Made by a program: the position numbers and the translations under genes. Shown here in pieces: positions 1-14,052 of a stretch of DNA of 64,000 nt. This DNA is from Chlorobiaceae bacterium (GTDB lineage Bacteria > Bacteroidota > Chlorobiia > Chlorobiales > Chlorobiaceae). The stretch spans positions 62,001 through 126,000 of the forward strand of contig JABDHK010000006.1 of assembly GCA_012972835.1 (NCBI GenBank). The letters are read 5' to 3'. Under the pieces are notes generated by a model. The model searched no databases and was not told where the DNA came from. It saw nothing but the letters and a program-made list of their open reading frames with translations. Within the stretch, counting starts at the first letter, position 1. Each line of letters starts with the position of its first letter.

Positions 1-206
1 ACTTGTTTTATTTTAGCAAGATAAGTTGGCCAGAACTTTTCTTTTGTTGTTTCTATAATTGCTTTCTTATCGGCATTTATAAAATAGGAGTTATAGGTAG
101 TTCCGTATTTTGTCTCCATCACAATATCAAAAGTGATAAGGCCTGGGTCAAGAACGCCTATCCAGCTTACATCTGCTGTAATGGGAAGTACAATATTGTC
201 TGACAT
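1..206 (-). CDS. FprA-type flavodiiron protein, N-terminal part (runs off the window)
   Basis: Reading the minus strand from an ATG at 206-204 gives an open frame of 68 codons to the window edge, beginning [20 protein letters not shown] and continuing through an [14 protein letters not shown] stretch. This is the typical start of A-type flavoproteins (flavodiiron proteins, rubredoxin:oxygen/NO reductases), where the metallo-beta-lactamase-like di-iron domain follows. These are cytoplasmic enzymes that reduce O2 or NO and protect anaerobes. Only the first strands are visible; the di-iron ligands and the flavodoxin domain lie outside. No clear Shine-Dalgarno precedes the start. The call rests on recalled family resemblance. 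Confidence 0.75.
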   Translation of the reverse strand, partial: MSDNIVLPITADVSWIGVLDPGLITFDIVMETKYGTTYNSYFINADKKAIIETTKEKFWPTYLAKIKQ

Positions 207-321
207 GTTATATTTCGAGAATTGATATAAAATAAAGGAGTTACCATAATACTACCGAAAAATATCCTTGACAGTTCCATGTTGCAAACTCAAGAGATCA
301 ACAGAACATCACTGGTAACTG

Positions 322-2715
322 TTACAAAGAAAATTCACCAGCAGAAAGATTTGTTTCGCTATTCCTGACTTCTCTTACAAGATCTATACCTTCTGCTGAA
401 AATGCAAAAAGTGTATCAGTAGAGAAAATTGTACTGTAATCCTGTGGTTTAAAAAACGGAAGAAATTTCTGGCAGTGTTCATCAAGCCGCTTAAGATAGA
501 AGTAAGTATTTTCATCAGGCTTTTCTTTATTCCATTCAGATGCCAGTTTTCCTTTGTCATAGGATGCTGTTCCTGCACCACTTCCTGATACATAATAAGT
601 AATCCTGTCGCCTTTTGTTATGCCCATTCCAGCTTTGATGGCAATTTCATAGGTAATAGATTTTGATCTCTTACCTGTCTTTACGTCTTCAAGATATTGA
701 TCAATGGAATTCTTCAGGGTTTCAGTTCTTGAAAATTCTGAAACATCAAGTTCATGATTGAGAATGTTATTCCTGTATTCAGTGAACAAATCGTGGAGTC
801 CAGTGATATCTTCTGTTAACAGTTTTTCAAACCCTCTTCTGACAAAATCCCTGCCGAATTTTTCTCCGCTTCTGCTCGTCAAAGAAGAACCCTTGAGGTG
901 CATTACATTATCATATCCAAGAAGCGCATAGTTTTTCTTCATGTAGGATATCATTTTTTTGAATCTCCCGTCAAAACCGATATTGATTCCTTGTGGCATG
1001 AGCTGGGATACTTCATGAACAAGTTCTTTTTCAGCAATATCCGTTGTAACTCCTGGTGGGGGGACAAAGAGAAGGCCATCAGTGTCAACCTCAATGACTT
1101 TGCAGCCTCGTGATTCAAATTCAAAAATCATCTTTTTTGCCAGATTCTGCCCTGTTGAGGTAACCTTGTCAGCTTCAAAAAAATCATTAAAAATCCCTCC
1201 ACTGTATCCTAAATATCCGTACATAGCATTGATAAGAATTTTAAAAGAACTTTGCATTGCATCAAAGTTATAAGCAAGCGCGCAGTTGCCGAGAGTTTTT
1301 TCTTCCTGTGCACGCCACTTTGCCTTAAATCGAAGCTCCTTAAGATCATTAAGAATTCCAGGAAACACTTTCAGCTCGTCGCTTTTTGGGCTGATATTAT
1401 AGGAGAGCATGATTGAAGGATACAGTGATTCAACATCAGCATAGACAATAGGGCCAAGAATTCCTTTAAGGAACACTTCGGTATAGCCACCAGAATGCTG
1501 CTGACCTGAGGTGGGTTTAGGAATTGATTGTTTTTGGCGCAGATATTCGCGCACCAAAAGAACCTCTATCTTTGCTGCCTGCCCAATACGCGATGTCATG
1601 GCATAGGTATAGGGAAGCATCTGTGCGAGGTAAAAATTACTTCCTGACAGGAGAGATGAGAGTGCCCTTGTTTCACGAACATCATCCAGAGCATAAGCGA
1701 GAAGTTTCTCATGATTATTATTCCAGAGGGATGCAATGTCCTTGTAATCAACATAGGTTCTGTCTTGAGATGCAAAACCGAAATGTTTCGCTACAGCCTT
1801 CAGTCCATAACTCTGCATTGAGCGTTTGGACACATCATAGCCCTGTACAAGAAAAAGAGTATCTATAACATGTCTTCCCGGAACATCAAAAAAAGGGTAG
1901 TCGATACTTCTTTCAGCAAAACGAATGCTGGCCGGGTAGCTTTTAGGTATAAGCCCGTTGCGTCCAATTGCAAAAGGAATTCCATTTCGCTCACATCGTC
2001 GTTGTAGATAAGCAAGATCGAAACTAAAAATATTGTGCCCTTCTATTACGTCAGGATCCATTGTTATTATCAACTGGACAAGTTCTTCAAGCAGAGCTTT
2101 TTCATCTCGGTTTTTTGAATGAAGAACAGATTCCCAACCACGGCTGTCGCTCAGTGAAACAATAATAATTTCATCCTCACCAAATCCGGAACTCCCTGTT
2201 TTTTTTCTTACAGGTTCGTAATTGGTCTCTATATCAAGTTGCATTCGGTAAAGATCATCAAAAATCATCCCTTTGAAAAGAGTCTTTCCGCTTTGAAGAA
2301 GATATTGTGTGACAGCATCTCCTTTATTATAGATCAGAGATATTGTGTCGGTTGGTATGTCATCATTTGTTTTTTCTTTTGAGTCTATAAGTGCTTTCTT
2401 GTTGATAAAATCAAGAGCGCTCCTGTATATTTTCCAGCTTCTGAAAATTGCAAGAGATTGATAATAATTTGATCCGCTGAGTTTAACCAGCCAGAATTTA
2501 TCGCCACCTTCCGGTACAAACCCATCAAGCAAAGCGCTCTCTGACAGAAAAAAAAATGGAAAAAACTGCTCATCATGAAACAGCACCTTATCGTTTTGTC
2601 GAATAAAAACTCTTATCTGGCTATCTGAAAGCTGGTAAGCCCCGACAATACGCTCCTCTTTATCCTTGCCGAACAACAAATCGTTGCCCATGATCTCATT
2701 AATAATGCTTTCCAT
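322..2715 (-). CDS. polB: Family B DNA polymerase (DNA polymerase II-like)
   Basis: The product is a 797-residue B-family polymerase with proofreading exonuclease. Visible motifs in order: Exo I LDIET (about 160-164), Exo [14 protein letters not shown] (about 226-237), Exo III YALDD (341-345), polymerase motif [10 protein letters not shown] (427-435), motif [14 protein letters not shown] (about 492-504) and motif C VDTDG (543-547), so both active sites look intact. The length fits bacterial Pol II (about 780 residues). Family members act in translesion synthesis or replication restart. It is the first gene after the parS site at 2759 on this strand and follows mnmG with a 70-bp gap. The start ATG at 2715 is the only good one. 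Confidence 0.93.
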   Translation of the reverse strand: MESIINEIMGNDLLFGKDKEERIVGAYQLSDSQIRVFIRQNDKVLFHDEQFFPFFFLSESALLDGFVPEGGDKFWLVKLSGSNYYQSLAIFRSWKIYRSALDFINKKALIDSKEKTNDDIPTDTISLIYNKGDAVTQYLLQSGKTLFKGMIFDDLYRMQLDIETNYEPVRKKTGSSGFGEDEIIIVSLSDSRGWESVLHSKNRDEKALLEELVQLIITMDPDVIEGHNIFSFDLAYLQRRCERNGIPFAIGRNGLIPKSYPASIRFAERSIDYPFFDVPGRHVIDTLFLVQGYDVSKRSMQSYGLKAVAKHFGFASQDRTYVDYKDIASLWNNNHEKLLAYALDDVRETRALSSLLSGSNFYLAQMLPYTYAMTSRIGQAAKIEVLLVREYLRQKQSIPKPTSGQQHSGGYTEVFLKGILGPIVYADVESLYPSIMLSYNISPKSDELKVFPGILNDLKELRFKAKWRAQEEKTLGNCALAYNFDAMQSSFKILINAMYGYLGYSGGIFNDFFEADKVTSTGQNLAKKMIFEFESRGCKVIEVDTDGLLFVPPPGVTTDIAEKELVHEVSQLMPQGINIGFDGRFKKMISYMKKNYALLGYDNVMHLKGSSLTSRSGEKFGRDFVRRGFEKLLTEDITGLHDLFTEYRNNILNHELDVSEFSRTETLKNSIDQYLEDVKTGKRSKSITYEIAIKAGMGITKGDRITYYVSGSGAGTASYDKGKLASEWNKEKPDENTYFYLKRLDEHCQKFLPFFKPQDYSTIFSTDTLFAFSAEGIDLVREVRNSETNLSAGEFSL

Positions 2716-2758
2716 AATTACATAATCTCTTTAATAGCAAGAGTGAAAAGATAAAATA

Positions 2759-2774
2759 TGTTTCACGTGAAACA
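2759..2774. promoter_or_regulatory. parS: parS-like ParB-binding site (copy 1)
   Basis: The 16-bp perfect palindrome TGTTTCACGTGAAACA sits in the gap between mnmG and polB. It matches the widely conserved bacterial parS consensus, in which ParB (Spo0J) loads to segregate the origin region. A second identical copy lies at 4664-4679, on the other side of mnmG. That parS copies cluster near oriC and often near mnmG/gidA is established; that these are active is inferred. Confidence 0.88.
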
Positions 2775-2786
2775 TATTTTTCTTGA

Positions 2787-4652
2787 TCATCGTCCGAGTC
2801 GAATCATAAGAACTGAGATATCTGATGGAGAAACACCGAGAATTCTTGATGCCTGCCCAATTGTGTCTGGTCGATGTTTAGTAAGCTTCTCCCTGCCTTC
2901 ATTTGATAGACCGGCCACACCATCATATTGAAATGAAGATGGTATTATGTGAGAATCAAGTCTAATGATTTTATCAGCCATTAATAAATCACGCTTCAGA
3001 TATCCATGATATTTCAGGTCGATATCTACCTGTTCATAGATTGAGAGATCATCAGTTATTGCTCTGACATTATCTCCGAAACAGGGTGATGTTTCAACAA
3101 GAGTCCGCATATAAATTCCGGGCCTCTTTAGAAGAGTAGAGGCATTTTGTGACAGCGTTACAGGAGGGTAACCAAGAGAAGTAAGCAAAGGGTTAATTTC
3201 TTCTGGCGATACTCTTGTCGTTAAACAGAGTTGCTTGAGCTGTTCGATAAGTGATATTTTATTGTTACAAGCTGAAAATCTCTCCTGATCAAGAAGCCCT
3301 GAGTTATAGCCAAAGTGATGGAGTCGGATATCGGCATTATCATGGCGTAGCATCAGTCGATGTTCAGCCGATGAGGTAAACATTCGATATGGTTCATTAG
3401 TTTCCTTGGTGATAAGGTCGTCAACAAGTACACCGATATAGGCATCAGAGCGTTTAAGATGCAGCGGTTGGCGCTGATGAAGTTTGAGAGATGCATTAAT
3501 GCCGGCAATTAATCCCTGCGCGGCAGCTTCTTCATAACCCGAGGTTCCGTTTATCTGGCCGGCACAGTAGAGGTTTTCAATCAGTTTTGTCTCGAGACTT
3601 CTGTTGATCTGGTATGGAAAAAAGTAGTCATATTCTATTGCATATCCAGGACGAATCATTTTGACATTACAGAGTCCAGGAATAGATTGAAGGCCTTCAA
3701 GCTGTATCTCTTCAGGCAGCGAAGTTGAAAATCCATTCACATACATCTCATGAGTATCAAAACCTTCCGGCTCAAGGAATATGTGGTGGCTGTTCTTATC
3801 CGGAAAACGGCAGATTTTGTCTTCAATCGATGGACAGTATCGCGGACCAACTCCCTGAACTTTTCCTGTATACAAAGGTGATCGGTCAAACCCTGTTTTT
3901 AAAATCGCATGTGTTGTTGCTGTTGTTTTGGTAACAAAACAGCTTATCTGTTGGCGGTTGAGTGGCGGGGTTGTTTTAAATGAAAAAACAACAGGATCGT
4001 CGTCTCCTCTTTGCTCCTCAACAAGATTGTAATCGACACTCCGTCCGTCAATTCTTGGTGGGGTACCTGTTTTTAATCTTCCGGCCTTAAATCCCAGGTT
4101 GACCAGGCTTTCGGTAAGACCATATACCGGAGGTTCTGCAATAGTTCGTCCTCCGGGATAGTGGTTCATTCCAATATGGATAAGCCCGTTCAAAAATGTT
4201 CCGCAGGTAAGAATGGCAGCAGAGCCCTTAATGATTCGTCCCGAAGAGAGTATGACTCCTGTAAACTGACCTGATGAACATTCAATCCCTGTCACTGTAT
4301 CCTGAAGGAGGTCGATATTATTTTCACTTTCAATAATTCGACGCATATAAAGAGAGTAGAGTGTTCTGTCGGCCTGTGCTCTTGGAGAGTGCATTGCCGG
4401 GCCTTTGCTTTTGTTGAGCATCCTGAACTGAATACCCGTCGCATCAATTGCTTTTGCCATCTCTCCTCCGAGAGCATCAATCTCCCTTGTGATCTGACCT
4501 TTTGCAACACCCCCGATAGCTGGATTACAGGACATTCGTGCAATAGCCGTAAGATCAGAAGAGATGAGCAGGCAGGAACATCCCGTTCTTGCAGCGGCTA
4601 ATGCAGCCTCGCAGCCAGCATGACCAGCTCCGGTTACTATTATATCATACAT
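2787..4652 (-). CDS. mnmG: tRNA uridine-5-carboxymethylaminomethyl modification enzyme MnmG (GidA)
   Basis: A 621-residue FAD enzyme that, with MnmE, installs the cmnm5 group on the wobble uridine of certain tRNAs. The FAD-binding GxGxxG is at residues 8-13 (GAGHAG), the conserved SCNPAIGG segment is near 41-48, and the second family cysteine lies in YCPSIEDK near 270. The length is normal (about 620-630) and the C-terminal helical domain is complete. The start ATG at 4652 gives the usual [10 protein letters not shown] beginning. Both flanks carry an identical parS-like palindrome, which fits the common placement of this gene in the origin-proximal part of bacterial chromosomes. Confidence 0.97.
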   Translation of the reverse strand: MYDIIVTGAGHAGCEAALAAARTGCSCLLISSDLTAIARMSCNPAIGGVAKGQITREIDALGGEMAKAIDATGIQFRMLNKSKGPAMHSPRAQADRTLYSLYMRRIIESENNIDLLQDTVTGIECSSGQFTGVILSSGRIIKGSAAILTCGTFLNGLIHIGMNHYPGGRTIAEPPVYGLTESLVNLGFKAGRLKTGTPPRIDGRSVDYNLVEEQRGDDDPVVFSFKTTPPLNRQQISCFVTKTTATTHAILKTGFDRSPLYTGKVQGVGPRYCPSIEDKICRFPDKNSHHIFLEPEGFDTHEMYVNGFSTSLPEEIQLEGLQSIPGLCNVKMIRPGYAIEYDYFFPYQINRSLETKLIENLYCAGQINGTSGYEEAAAQGLIAGINASLKLHQRQPLHLKRSDAYIGVLVDDLITKETNEPYRMFTSSAEHRLMLRHDNADIRLHHFGYNSGLLDQERFSACNNKISLIEQLKQLCLTTRVSPEEINPLLTSLGYPPVTLSQNASTLLKRPGIYMRTLVETSPCFGDNVRAITDDLSIYEQVDIDLKYHGYLKRDLLMADKIIRLDSHIIPSSFQYDGVAGLSNEGREKLTKHRPDTIGQASRILGVSPSDISVLMIRLGR

Positions 4653-4663
4653 GATTTGTGCAT

Positions 4664-4679
4664 TGTTTCACGTGAAACA
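4664..4679. promoter_or_regulatory. parS: parS-like ParB-binding site (copy 2)
   Basis: A second perfect TGTTTCACGTGAAACA palindrome, 11 bp upstream of the mnmG start codon and 1.9 kb from copy 1. At this position ParB could also affect mnmG transcription. Identity to copy 1 over all 16 bases plus the flanking T makes chance very unlikely. Confidence 0.88.
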
Positions 4680-5013
4680 TTTGTTGGTGGCTTAAGATAT
4701 CGGTACCGAAGATACAAATAATAGTGCTTTATATTCTTTGAGTGTTGGTGCTAATATAAATCGCAATAAGGCGTATTATATGTGTATTATTGTGATTTTC
4801 CTAATAGTATAACAACACTGTATATAATAATAAGCTCATCTGAAAAGATATCTTTTCAGGCTCGGGGTGTTCTGTGGAAGTACGAAAGCGCTTTTATGGT
4901 ATGGAGATCCGTTTTTCTGATTCAGTGCCTGGATCATGGGTTTTCTCTGACAGTTAGTTAATCAATACCCCATTTTATATATTGGCTGAATTATTTTATT
5001 CGAGCGTAAAGCG
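4680..5013. other. Intergenic region between divergent mnmG and secD, with a 20-bp perfect palindrome
   Basis: This AT-rich stretch of 334 bp has no credible gene. It must contain the promoters for mnmG (minus) and the secDF-surA operon (plus). A perfect 20-bp palindrome, CTGAAAAGATATCTTTTCAG at 4840-4859, has no loop and no following T-run, so it looks like an operator for a dimeric regulator rather than a terminator. No regulator family is recognised. No DnaA-box cluster was noticed by eye. Confidence 0.6.
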
Positions 5014-6864
5014 ATGCCATCAATGAAAAATAAACGTTTTAATCTTCTTCTTATTGCAGTTGTTACTCTTGTGGCAGCGTGGTCATTATGGCCAACCTGG
5101 CGTGACTACTCCCTCTCCAACCAGCTCAATAGTATAAAATCAGCACCGGATAGCCTTAAATATCTTCTAAGCAATCGAGATGAGATTGAGAATGCCCGCA
5201 AAAAAAGTCTTAAGCTTGGTCTTGATTTAAAGGGCGGCATGCATCTGGTTATGGAAGTTGACCAGGTGGATCTGTTTGAACAGAAAGCGTGGAATAAAGA
5301 TGCGAAGTTCACTGCTATCATGAAAGCTGTAAGGGAGAAGGCCTCTCAAAGCGACGCAAAAGTCATTGACCTTATTTCAGCCGAGTTCAAAGGTGAGAAT
5401 ATGCGCCTGAGCCGCTATTTTTATGATATCCGTAACTCAGACCAGGAAATTGTTGCAAAACTTGAGAAGGAATCAGAAGATGCTTTGAACCGTGCAAAGG
5501 AGATTATCCGCAATCGTATTGACCAGTACGGTGTTGCCGAACCGGTCATCACCACACAGGGCAGCAGAAAACTCATTATAGAGCTTCCGGGTGTTTCGGA
5601 TGAAAACAGAGTGCGAAATCTTCTGAAAGGCACGGCTAAACTTGAATTCAGGCTTCTTCGTGATCCGGAAATACTGGTCAGGACACTTGACCGTATCAAC
5701 ACCTATTTAGTTCAGAATAGTGGAGTACCGAAAACCTCTCTGGTTGCGGGCAATTCTGTTGCGGTATCAGGGAAGCTTAAGTCACTGACACCGTCTGTAT
5801 CTATGCAGACCTCTGCCAAACCACTCTATGATCTCATTGGCGTTTTTCAGAATGGTTCAGCCTATACTACCGAGCACTCCAAGGAGTTGGTTGTCTCGTT
5901 GCTCCATCGCAGCGACATCCTGGCCTTGCTGCCTCAGGACACGGAACTACTGCTTGCCGCCAAGCCTGAGATTGGTAAAAGCGGTGAAAAACTCTATCCT
6001 ATCTATCTTGTCAGAAAGAGTCCGGAACTTACTGGTGGCGTGATTACAGAAGCCAAAGCTACTTTTGGTTCACAGGGGGTACAACCAGAAGTGCTGATGG
6101 CCATGAACTCTGAAGGGACAGCAAAATGGGCTCGAATTACCGGTGCAAATATTGGAAAGCGTATTGCCATTGTGCTTGACGGTGCCGTTTACAGTGCACC
6201 CGTAGTTCAATCAAAAATTCCCAGTGGCAACTCTGTTATCAACGGTATTGAAAGCCTTGAGGAGGCAAAAGATCTTGAAATTGTGCTCAAGGCAGGCGCT
6301 CTTCCTGCACCAGTCAGAATTATTGAAGAACGTTCTGTCGGACCATCGCTTGGAGCCGATTATATCCGTGCAGGGGTACTCTCTCTGGCTTGGGCATTTT
6401 GTGCGGTTTCCATTTTCATGCTGGTCTACTATAAAAAAGCCGGTATTGCAGCCGATATCGCGCTTGTGCTCAATATTGTCATTGTTCTTTCAGTGTTGGC
6501 TGGTTTTAATGCATCCCTTTCGCTGCCGGGTATTGCGGGTATTGTGTTAACTATTGGTATGGCAGTTGATGCCAATGTTTTGATCTATGAGCGCATACGC
6601 GAAGAGCTTGATGGAGGCAAGGCGCTTAAATCTGCCATTGAATTAGGCTATGACCGGGCATTTTCATCGATTCTTGATTCACATGTTACCACACTCTCTG
6701 CAGCATTTCTTCTCTATACCTATGGTATAGGACCTATTCAGGGTTTTGCCCTTACCCTTATGATCGGTACGGCAGCCAGCTTGTTTACTTCGATTGTTGT
6801 GACAAAAGAGATATTCTCCTTCCTGCTCGGCAGGAACCTTATGACACAAAAAAGTTTCGGTTAA
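5014..6864 (+). CDS. secD: Protein translocase subunit SecD
   Basis: A 616-residue inner-membrane protein that, with SecF, uses the proton gradient to pull exported proteins through SecYEG. One transmembrane helix is near residues 8-26, followed by the D1 motif GLDLKGG (69-75), a large periplasmic P1 domain and a cluster of about five helices at the C-terminus. This includes the motif [15 protein letters not shown] shared with RND transporters. ATG 5014 is used; ATG 5023 (MKNKRF) is an equally plausible start. secF follows after 25 bp, so the two form an operon that continues into a SurA-like chaperone. Confidence 0.96.
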   Translation: MPSMKNKRFNLLLIAVVTLVAAWSLWPTWRDYSLSNQLNSIKSAPDSLKYLLSNRDEIENARKKSLKLGLDLKGGMHLVMEVDQVDLFEQKAWNKDAKFTAIMKAVREKASQSDAKVIDLISAEFKGENMRLSRYFYDIRNSDQEIVAKLEKESEDALNRAKEIIRNRIDQYGVAEPVITTQGSRKLIIELPGVSDENRVRNLLKGTAKLEFRLLRDPEILVRTLDRINTYLVQNSGVPKTSLVAGNSVAVSGKLKSLTPSVSMQTSAKPLYDLIGVFQNGSAYTTEHSKELVVSLLHRSDILALLPQDTELLLAAKPEIGKSGEKLYPIYLVRKSPELTGGVITEAKATFGSQGVQPEVLMAMNSEGTAKWARITGANIGKRIAIVLDGAVYSAPVVQSKIPSGNSVINGIESLEEAKDLEIVLKAGALPAPVRIIEERSVGPSLGADYIRAGVLSLAWAFCAVSIFMLVYYKKAGIAADIALVLNIVIVLSVLAGFNASLSLPGIAGIVLTIGMAVDANVLIYERIREELDGGKALKSAIELGYDRAFSSILDSHVTTLSAAFLLYTYGIGPIQGFALTLMIGTAASLFTSIVVTKEIFSFLLGRNLMTQKSFG

Positions 6865-6889
6865 TTTATTTTTTTAGACCCTTCGACTC

Positions 6890-7825
6890 ATGAGGATTTT
6901 TCATAAGACCAGCTTTGATTTTATACGGTTCCGTAAAATAGCCTACGTTTTTTCACTTGTTATTCTGGCTTCAGGCCTGATATCGCTGGCGGTAAAAGGT
7001 TTGAATTACGGCATTGACTTCAGGGGCGGATCGGAAGTGTTGATACGCTTTGAGAAAAATATCGATGTCAGTACTGTTCGTACAGTCCTTGATGCAGCTG
7101 GTGTTTCAGGATCGCTGAAGCAGTATGGCCTTGACCGTTCCTTTCTGTTCAGTACCGTGTTTAATGGCCAAACCAGTGATTTGAAGTCACTGGTTTCACA
7201 TGCCCTGAATGATCGCCTAAAGGGAAATCACCATGAAATTGTCCGGGTTGATGCTGTTGGGCCAAGTATAGCTTCAGATTTGAAATGGTCGGCCCTGAAA
7301 GCTCTCCTGGCATCGCTTTTGGCAATTCTTCTCTATGTAGGATTCCGCTTTGAACTTAAATTTGCGACTGCCGGGGTGATTGCTATTTTTCATGATATCC
7401 TGACTGTTCTGGGACTTTTCAGTATTCTGGGAGGCCTGTTTGATTTTATGCCGCTGGAAATGGATCAAAGTATCATTGCGGCATTTCTAACCATAGCAGG
7501 CTATTCCATTACCGATACCGTTGTTGTGTACGACCGTATAAGAGAGAGGATTCGTGGACAGAAGCAGTCAGATTATGAACGGATCTTTAACGAAAGCATG
7601 AACCAGACGCTCAGCAGAACCATTATTACATCAGGAACTGTGCTGCTCTCTGTTCTGGTACTCTTTATTTTTGCTGGACCTGCAATCAGAGGATTTGCCT
7701 TTGCTGTTTTTATCGGGATCCTTATAGGAACCTATTCATCGATTTTTGTAGCTGCTCCTCTTGTCTATGATTGGCTCCGGTTGGCAAAAAGCCCGGTTCA
7801 CCTGAGAGGAAGCAAGGTCTCCTGA
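6890..7825 (+). CDS. secF: Protein translocase subunit SecF
   Basis: A 311-residue partner of SecD with the usual six helices. The periplasmic-entry motif YGIDFRGG is near residues 43-50, and the helix-4 motif GYSITDTVVVYDRIRER lies in the second half. Length and architecture are normal. The ATG at 6890 gives MRIFHKTSFDFIRFRK, a typical basic cytoplasmic leader before helix 1. The gene ends in TGA 62 bp before the surA-like start, so all three export genes are probably cotranscribed. Confidence 0.96.
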   Translation: MRIFHKTSFDFIRFRKIAYVFSLVILASGLISLAVKGLNYGIDFRGGSEVLIRFEKNIDVSTVRTVLDAAGVSGSLKQYGLDRSFLFSTVFNGQTSDLKSLVSHALNDRLKGNHHEIVRVDAVGPSIASDLKWSALKALLASLLAILLYVGFRFELKFATAGVIAIFHDILTVLGLFSILGGLFDFMPLEMDQSIIAAFLTIAGYSITDTVVVYDRIRERIRGQKQSDYERIFNESMNQTLSRTIITSGTVLLSVLVLFIFAGPAIRGFAFAVFIGILIGTYSSIFVAAPLVYDWLRLAKSPVHLRGSKVS

Positions 7826-7887
7826 AGAAGCACGCTCCTTTGGGCAACAGATTCAACAATTTTTTTATATGTAAGGGGAGAGTGGTG

Positions 7888-11166
<3,279 letters not shown>

Positions 11167-11236
11167 CTATAACTGGTGTGAATAAAACTGTTCTTCAAGA
11201 TAATAAAAATGCCATCATTATTGTTGCCTTATGTGC

Positions 11237-11620
11237 TCAGGAGGTCGCCCAGAAAGCATCGGGAAAATGCTCAATAACAAACGAAGAGAGAGGGTTTTCC
11301 TCCATGGTTTCAACCATTATTGCAACAACATCGAAGCGGCAATCTGTTTCCTCTTCACCGGAAAAAGCAAGGTAGGCCCGAGCAGCCTTGATGATCTCCC
11401 GCTGCTTCAGGAGTGACACAGCTTCTGACGGATGTCCTTTTTCATCAGTAGAGCGGGTTTTCACCTCAATAAAGCAGAGTGTTCTGTGATCTCGGGCGAT
11501 AATGTCGATCTCATTGCGATGGTAGCGGTAGTTGCGCTCAATAATGCGGTACCCTATTTTTGCCAGGTATTCAGCCGCAAGTCGTTCACCCTCTTGTCCG
11601 AGCTGATGGGGATCAAGCAT
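11237..11620 (-). CDS. yraN: YraN/UPF0102 family endonuclease-like protein
   Basis: A 127-residue PD-(D/E)XK-fold protein. The conserved core is visible: GERLAAEYL near the N-terminus, RNEIDII (catalytic-like Asp) and FIEVKTR (the ExK of the fold). The cellular role of the family is poorly defined; it is thought to touch Holliday-junction-like DNA. It starts 8 bp after rnhB ends on the same strand, a common neighbour pair in bacteria, so the two are probably one transcript. Confidence 0.9.
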   Translation of the reverse strand: MLDPHQLGQEGERLAAEYLAKIGYRIIERNYRYHRNEIDIIARDHRTLCFIEVKTRSTDEKGHPSEAVSLLKQREIIKAARAYLAFSGEEETDCRFDVVAIMVETMEENPLSSFVIEHFPDAFWATS

Positions 11621-11628
11621 TGGATGCG

Positions 11629-12246
11629 TTATTTTTCATCAAGTTGCCTGAGCTTGAAGCTTGTGCGGTGAATCGGGCACCGCCCATACTGAATAATAGC
11701 CCGGACGTGCTCCCCGGTGCCGTAGCCGACATGTCGGTCAAAACCATACTCCGGCCATGTGGTGCTGTATGCGACCATAAGTTCGTCCCGCCAGGTTTTG
11801 GCAAGCACTGAAGCTGCGGCAATTGAAAAGACCTTGGAGTCTCCCTTTACAATGGTTGTATAGGGAATCCCGAGGTTTGTCTTGAACCTGTTGCCATCAA
11901 CCAGCAGAAGATCCGGTCGTACCGAAAGCAACTCAACAGCATTGTTCATGGCAAGCATGGTGGCCTGCAGGATGTTTATTCGGTCTATAGTTTCCGGCTC
12001 AACAGCTGCAACCGCCCAGGCAAGGGCATTCCTTTTTATTTCAGGAACGAGTTCCTCCCGCACTTTAGCAGAAAGTTTCTTGGAGTCATTCAACTTTTCC
12101 AGCAAACCTCCATCAGGCCTGAAGCAGCGGGGAAACACAACCGCACCCGCAACCACTGGTCCGGCCAGAGGTCCCCGGCCAACCTCATCAATACCGCAGA
12201 TAATGTTTATTGTTTCCCATAGGGGGAATTCATAGTCGGTGAGCAT
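11629..12246 (-). CDS. rnhB: Ribonuclease HII
   Basis: A 205-residue enzyme that nicks DNA at embedded ribonucleotides and degrades RNA in RNA-DNA hybrids. The catalytic motif [19 protein letters not shown] lies at about residues 18-36 (Asp20, Glu21), and the later conserved acidic positions, including LLVDGN near 115, are present. The length is normal. It leads a two-gene unit with yraN and is divergent from the AlbA_2 gene at 12326; the 79-bp gap must hold both promoters. Confidence 0.95.
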   Translation of the reverse strand: MLTDYEFPLWETINIICGIDEVGRGPLAGPVVAGAVVFPRCFRPDGGLLEKLNDSKKLSAKVREELVPEIKRNALAWAVAAVEPETIDRINILQATMLAMNNAVELLSVRPDLLLVDGNRFKTNLGIPYTTIVKGDSKVFSIAAASVLAKTWRDELMVAYSTTWPEYGFDRHVGYGTGEHVRAIIQYGRCPIHRTSFKLRQLDEK

Positions 12247-12325
12247 ATGTTTGTCGTTCTTGTTATATTTCGTATAATATACACTTATTACTCATCTATG
12301 TAAATGTAAAAGGAATAATCCGAAA

Positions 12326-13861
12326 GTGAGCGGAAGAGAACACCAAATACGGGAGCTGATCCATCAGGGCGAAGGATTGACAACAGAGTTCAAAACCAGT
12401 TGGAGCCAGATTACTCGTGATGTCTATGAGACCGTTTGTGCTTTTCTCAATCGGCGTGGGGGGACGATTTTGCTTGGAATTAATGATGCCGGAGAAGTCA
12501 CAGGCGTCAATATTGCAGCGCTGGCCCAGATAAAAAAGGACTTTGTCACAGCCATCAACAACCCGCAAAAAATTAATCCACCAGCCTATCTTTCTGTCGA
12601 GGAGGTTGTGTTGAGCGGGAAAATGATTCTGCGCATTTATGTGCCTGAAAGCTCACAGGTACATCGCTGTAATGGTCGTATCTACGATCGGAATGAAGAT
12701 GGTGACTTTGATATTACTGATCATACCCGCATGGTTGCAGACCTCTATCACCGTAAGCAAGCAACCTATTCTGAAAATAAGATATACCCCTTTGCGGCAC
12801 TATCTGACCTTCGGTCAGATTTGATTGACCGATGCCGCAGACTGGCGGGCGCTTGGAACAAAGATCATCCATGGCTCAACATGGATGATATGGAACTAAT
12901 CAAAAGTGCCCAGCTTTATCAGACTGACCATGAAACCGGTAATTGCGGTGTTACTCTTGCTGGTATTCTTCTCCTGGGTCAGGACTGCGTAATTCTTTCT
13001 GCAGTGCCATATCATCGTACCGACATGATCTTGCGCAAGGTTAACCTTGACCGTTATGACGATCGGGATTTTGTTGATACCAATTTGATTGAGAGTCATG
13101 ATCGCATCATGGCCTTTGTACGCAAGCACCTGCCTGACACGTTTTACCTTGAAGGGATACAGCGTATCAGCATTCGTGAAGCTATTTTTCGGGAAGTTGC
13201 CTCCAATATTCTTATCCATCGGGAATACCGTAATGCTTTTCCGGCCAAGTTCATCATTGAATACGGTCAGGTACGCACCGAAAATAGCAACAAGCCTCAT
13301 GGTTTCGGAGTACTCAACCCGGACACCTTCACCCCGTATCCAAAAAATCCGGTGATATGCAAATTCTTTCGCCAGATTGGATGGGTCGATGAACTGGGTT
13401 CTGGAATGCGCAAAATGATGAAATACGGCAAAGCATATGGTGGCGCAAATCCTGAGATGATCGAGGGTGATGTGTTTCGTATTATGGTTAAGGTCCCGGA
13501 ATTTGGAGGTGCAGAAAATTCGGCGATAAGATTATCATTAGAGGCCCATGATGAGGCCCATGATGAGGCCCATGATGAGGCCCATGATGAGGCCCATGAT
13601 GAGGCCCATGATGAGGCAAATATTTCATTGACTGAGGTACAGCAACGGATAGTGGAAGGTTGCCTGGAAATGGTACAAAGTACTTCATCGCTTCTTGACC
13701 TTCTTGGCTATGAATCCCGTACTGGTAATTTTAAAAAGGCCCTTTCGCATCTGCTGAAATTGGGATTGGTGGAACAAGTTTTGCCCAACACTCCAAGAAG
13801 CAAAAAACAACAATATCGCACTACCGCGAAGGGCAAACAAGTGCTCGATTTGCAGAGATAG
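12326..13861 (+). CDS. AlbA_2 domain ATP-binding protein with an EAHD tandem repeat
   Basis: A 511-residue protein starting at GTG 12326. The N-terminal AlbA_2 (schlafen-like) domain shows EGLTTEFKTSW and GGTILLGINDAGEVTGV (about residues 16-60). A middle region with REAIFREVASNILIHREY (near 290-307) resembles the RecG-like GHKL/HATPase_c_4 module, and the C-terminal 90 residues look like a winged helix (VEQVL, KKQQYRTTAKGKQVL). Between them six perfect EAHD units form a hydrophilic, very acidic/histidine linker. Family members are annotated as transcriptional regulators and are frequent in defence islands; no target is known here. It stands alone at the edge of an accessory block. It ends in TAG, so amber is a genuine stop in this genome. 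Confidence 0.82.
   Translation: MSGREHQIRELIHQGEGLTTEFKTSWSQITRDVYETVCAFLNRRGGTILLGINDAGEVTGVNIAALAQIKKDFVTAINNPQKINPPAYLSVEEVVLSGKMILRIYVPESSQVHRCNGRIYDRNEDGDFDITDHTRMVADLYHRKQATYSENKIYPFAALSDLRSDLIDRCRRLAGAWNKDHPWLNMDDMELIKSAQLYQTDHETGNCGVTLAGILLLGQDCVILSAVPYHRTDMILRKVNLDRYDDRDFVDTNLIESHDRIMAFVRKHLPDTFYLEGIQRISIREAIFREVASNILIHREYRNAFPAKFIIEYGQVRTENSNKPHGFGVLNPDTFTPYPKNPVICKFFRQIGWVDELGSGMRKMMKYGKAYGGANPEMIEGDVFRIMVKVPEFGGAENSAIRLSLEAHDEAHDEAHDEAHDEAHDEAHDEANISLTEVQQRIVEGCLEMVQSTSSLLDLLGYESRTGNFKKALSHLLKLGLVEQVLPNTPRSKKQQYRTTAKGKQVLDLQR
13541..13612 (+). repeat. 12-bp in-frame tandem repeat, six perfect copies (EAHD)
   Basis: The unit gaggcccatgat is repeated six times without a mismatch, then a partial seventh copy decays to EAN. 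Because 12 is a multiple of three, copy number can change without a frameshift, lengthening or shortening the linker by four residues. The zero divergence at synonymous positions points to recent expansion. Confidence 0.97.
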
Positions 13862-14016
13862 CAGCCTGGCTGGCAGTTGATCAGAACGGTAGATGCTAAA
13901 GTTCAAATCACCAAGGCAGGCGCAACGGTTCCTGTCGGTTCACGCCCATGTTGGCCCTATTCCGAATTCGTCATCGTTGACACCATCTCGGACTATCGAA
14001 CTGCACCTCTTCAAAC

Positions 14017-14040
14017 TTTTCTGACTTGGCAGGATGTGAC
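14017..14040 (+). repeat. 24-bp direct repeat, left copy, flanking the SLOG-like gene
   Basis: The core tgacttggcaggatgtgac recurs at 15991-16014; over 24 bp the two copies differ at one base. The left copy is 12 bp beyond the stop codon of the SLOG-like gene. Possible origins are a target-site or attachment-like duplication around an acquired gene, or a dispersed short repeat of this genome. No terminal inverted repeats or transposase gene were seen nearby. Confidence 0.85.
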
Positions 14041-14052
14041 GACATCACCATC

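Noticed and set aside
3-203. Plus-strand ORF at the left edge
   Set aside because: The minus strand there encodes a recognisable flavodiiron N-terminus; the plus-strand frame has no family resemblance.
13541-13612. Possible CRISPR or minisatellite array
   Set aside because: The 12-bp units are contiguous, in frame and coding; no spacers.
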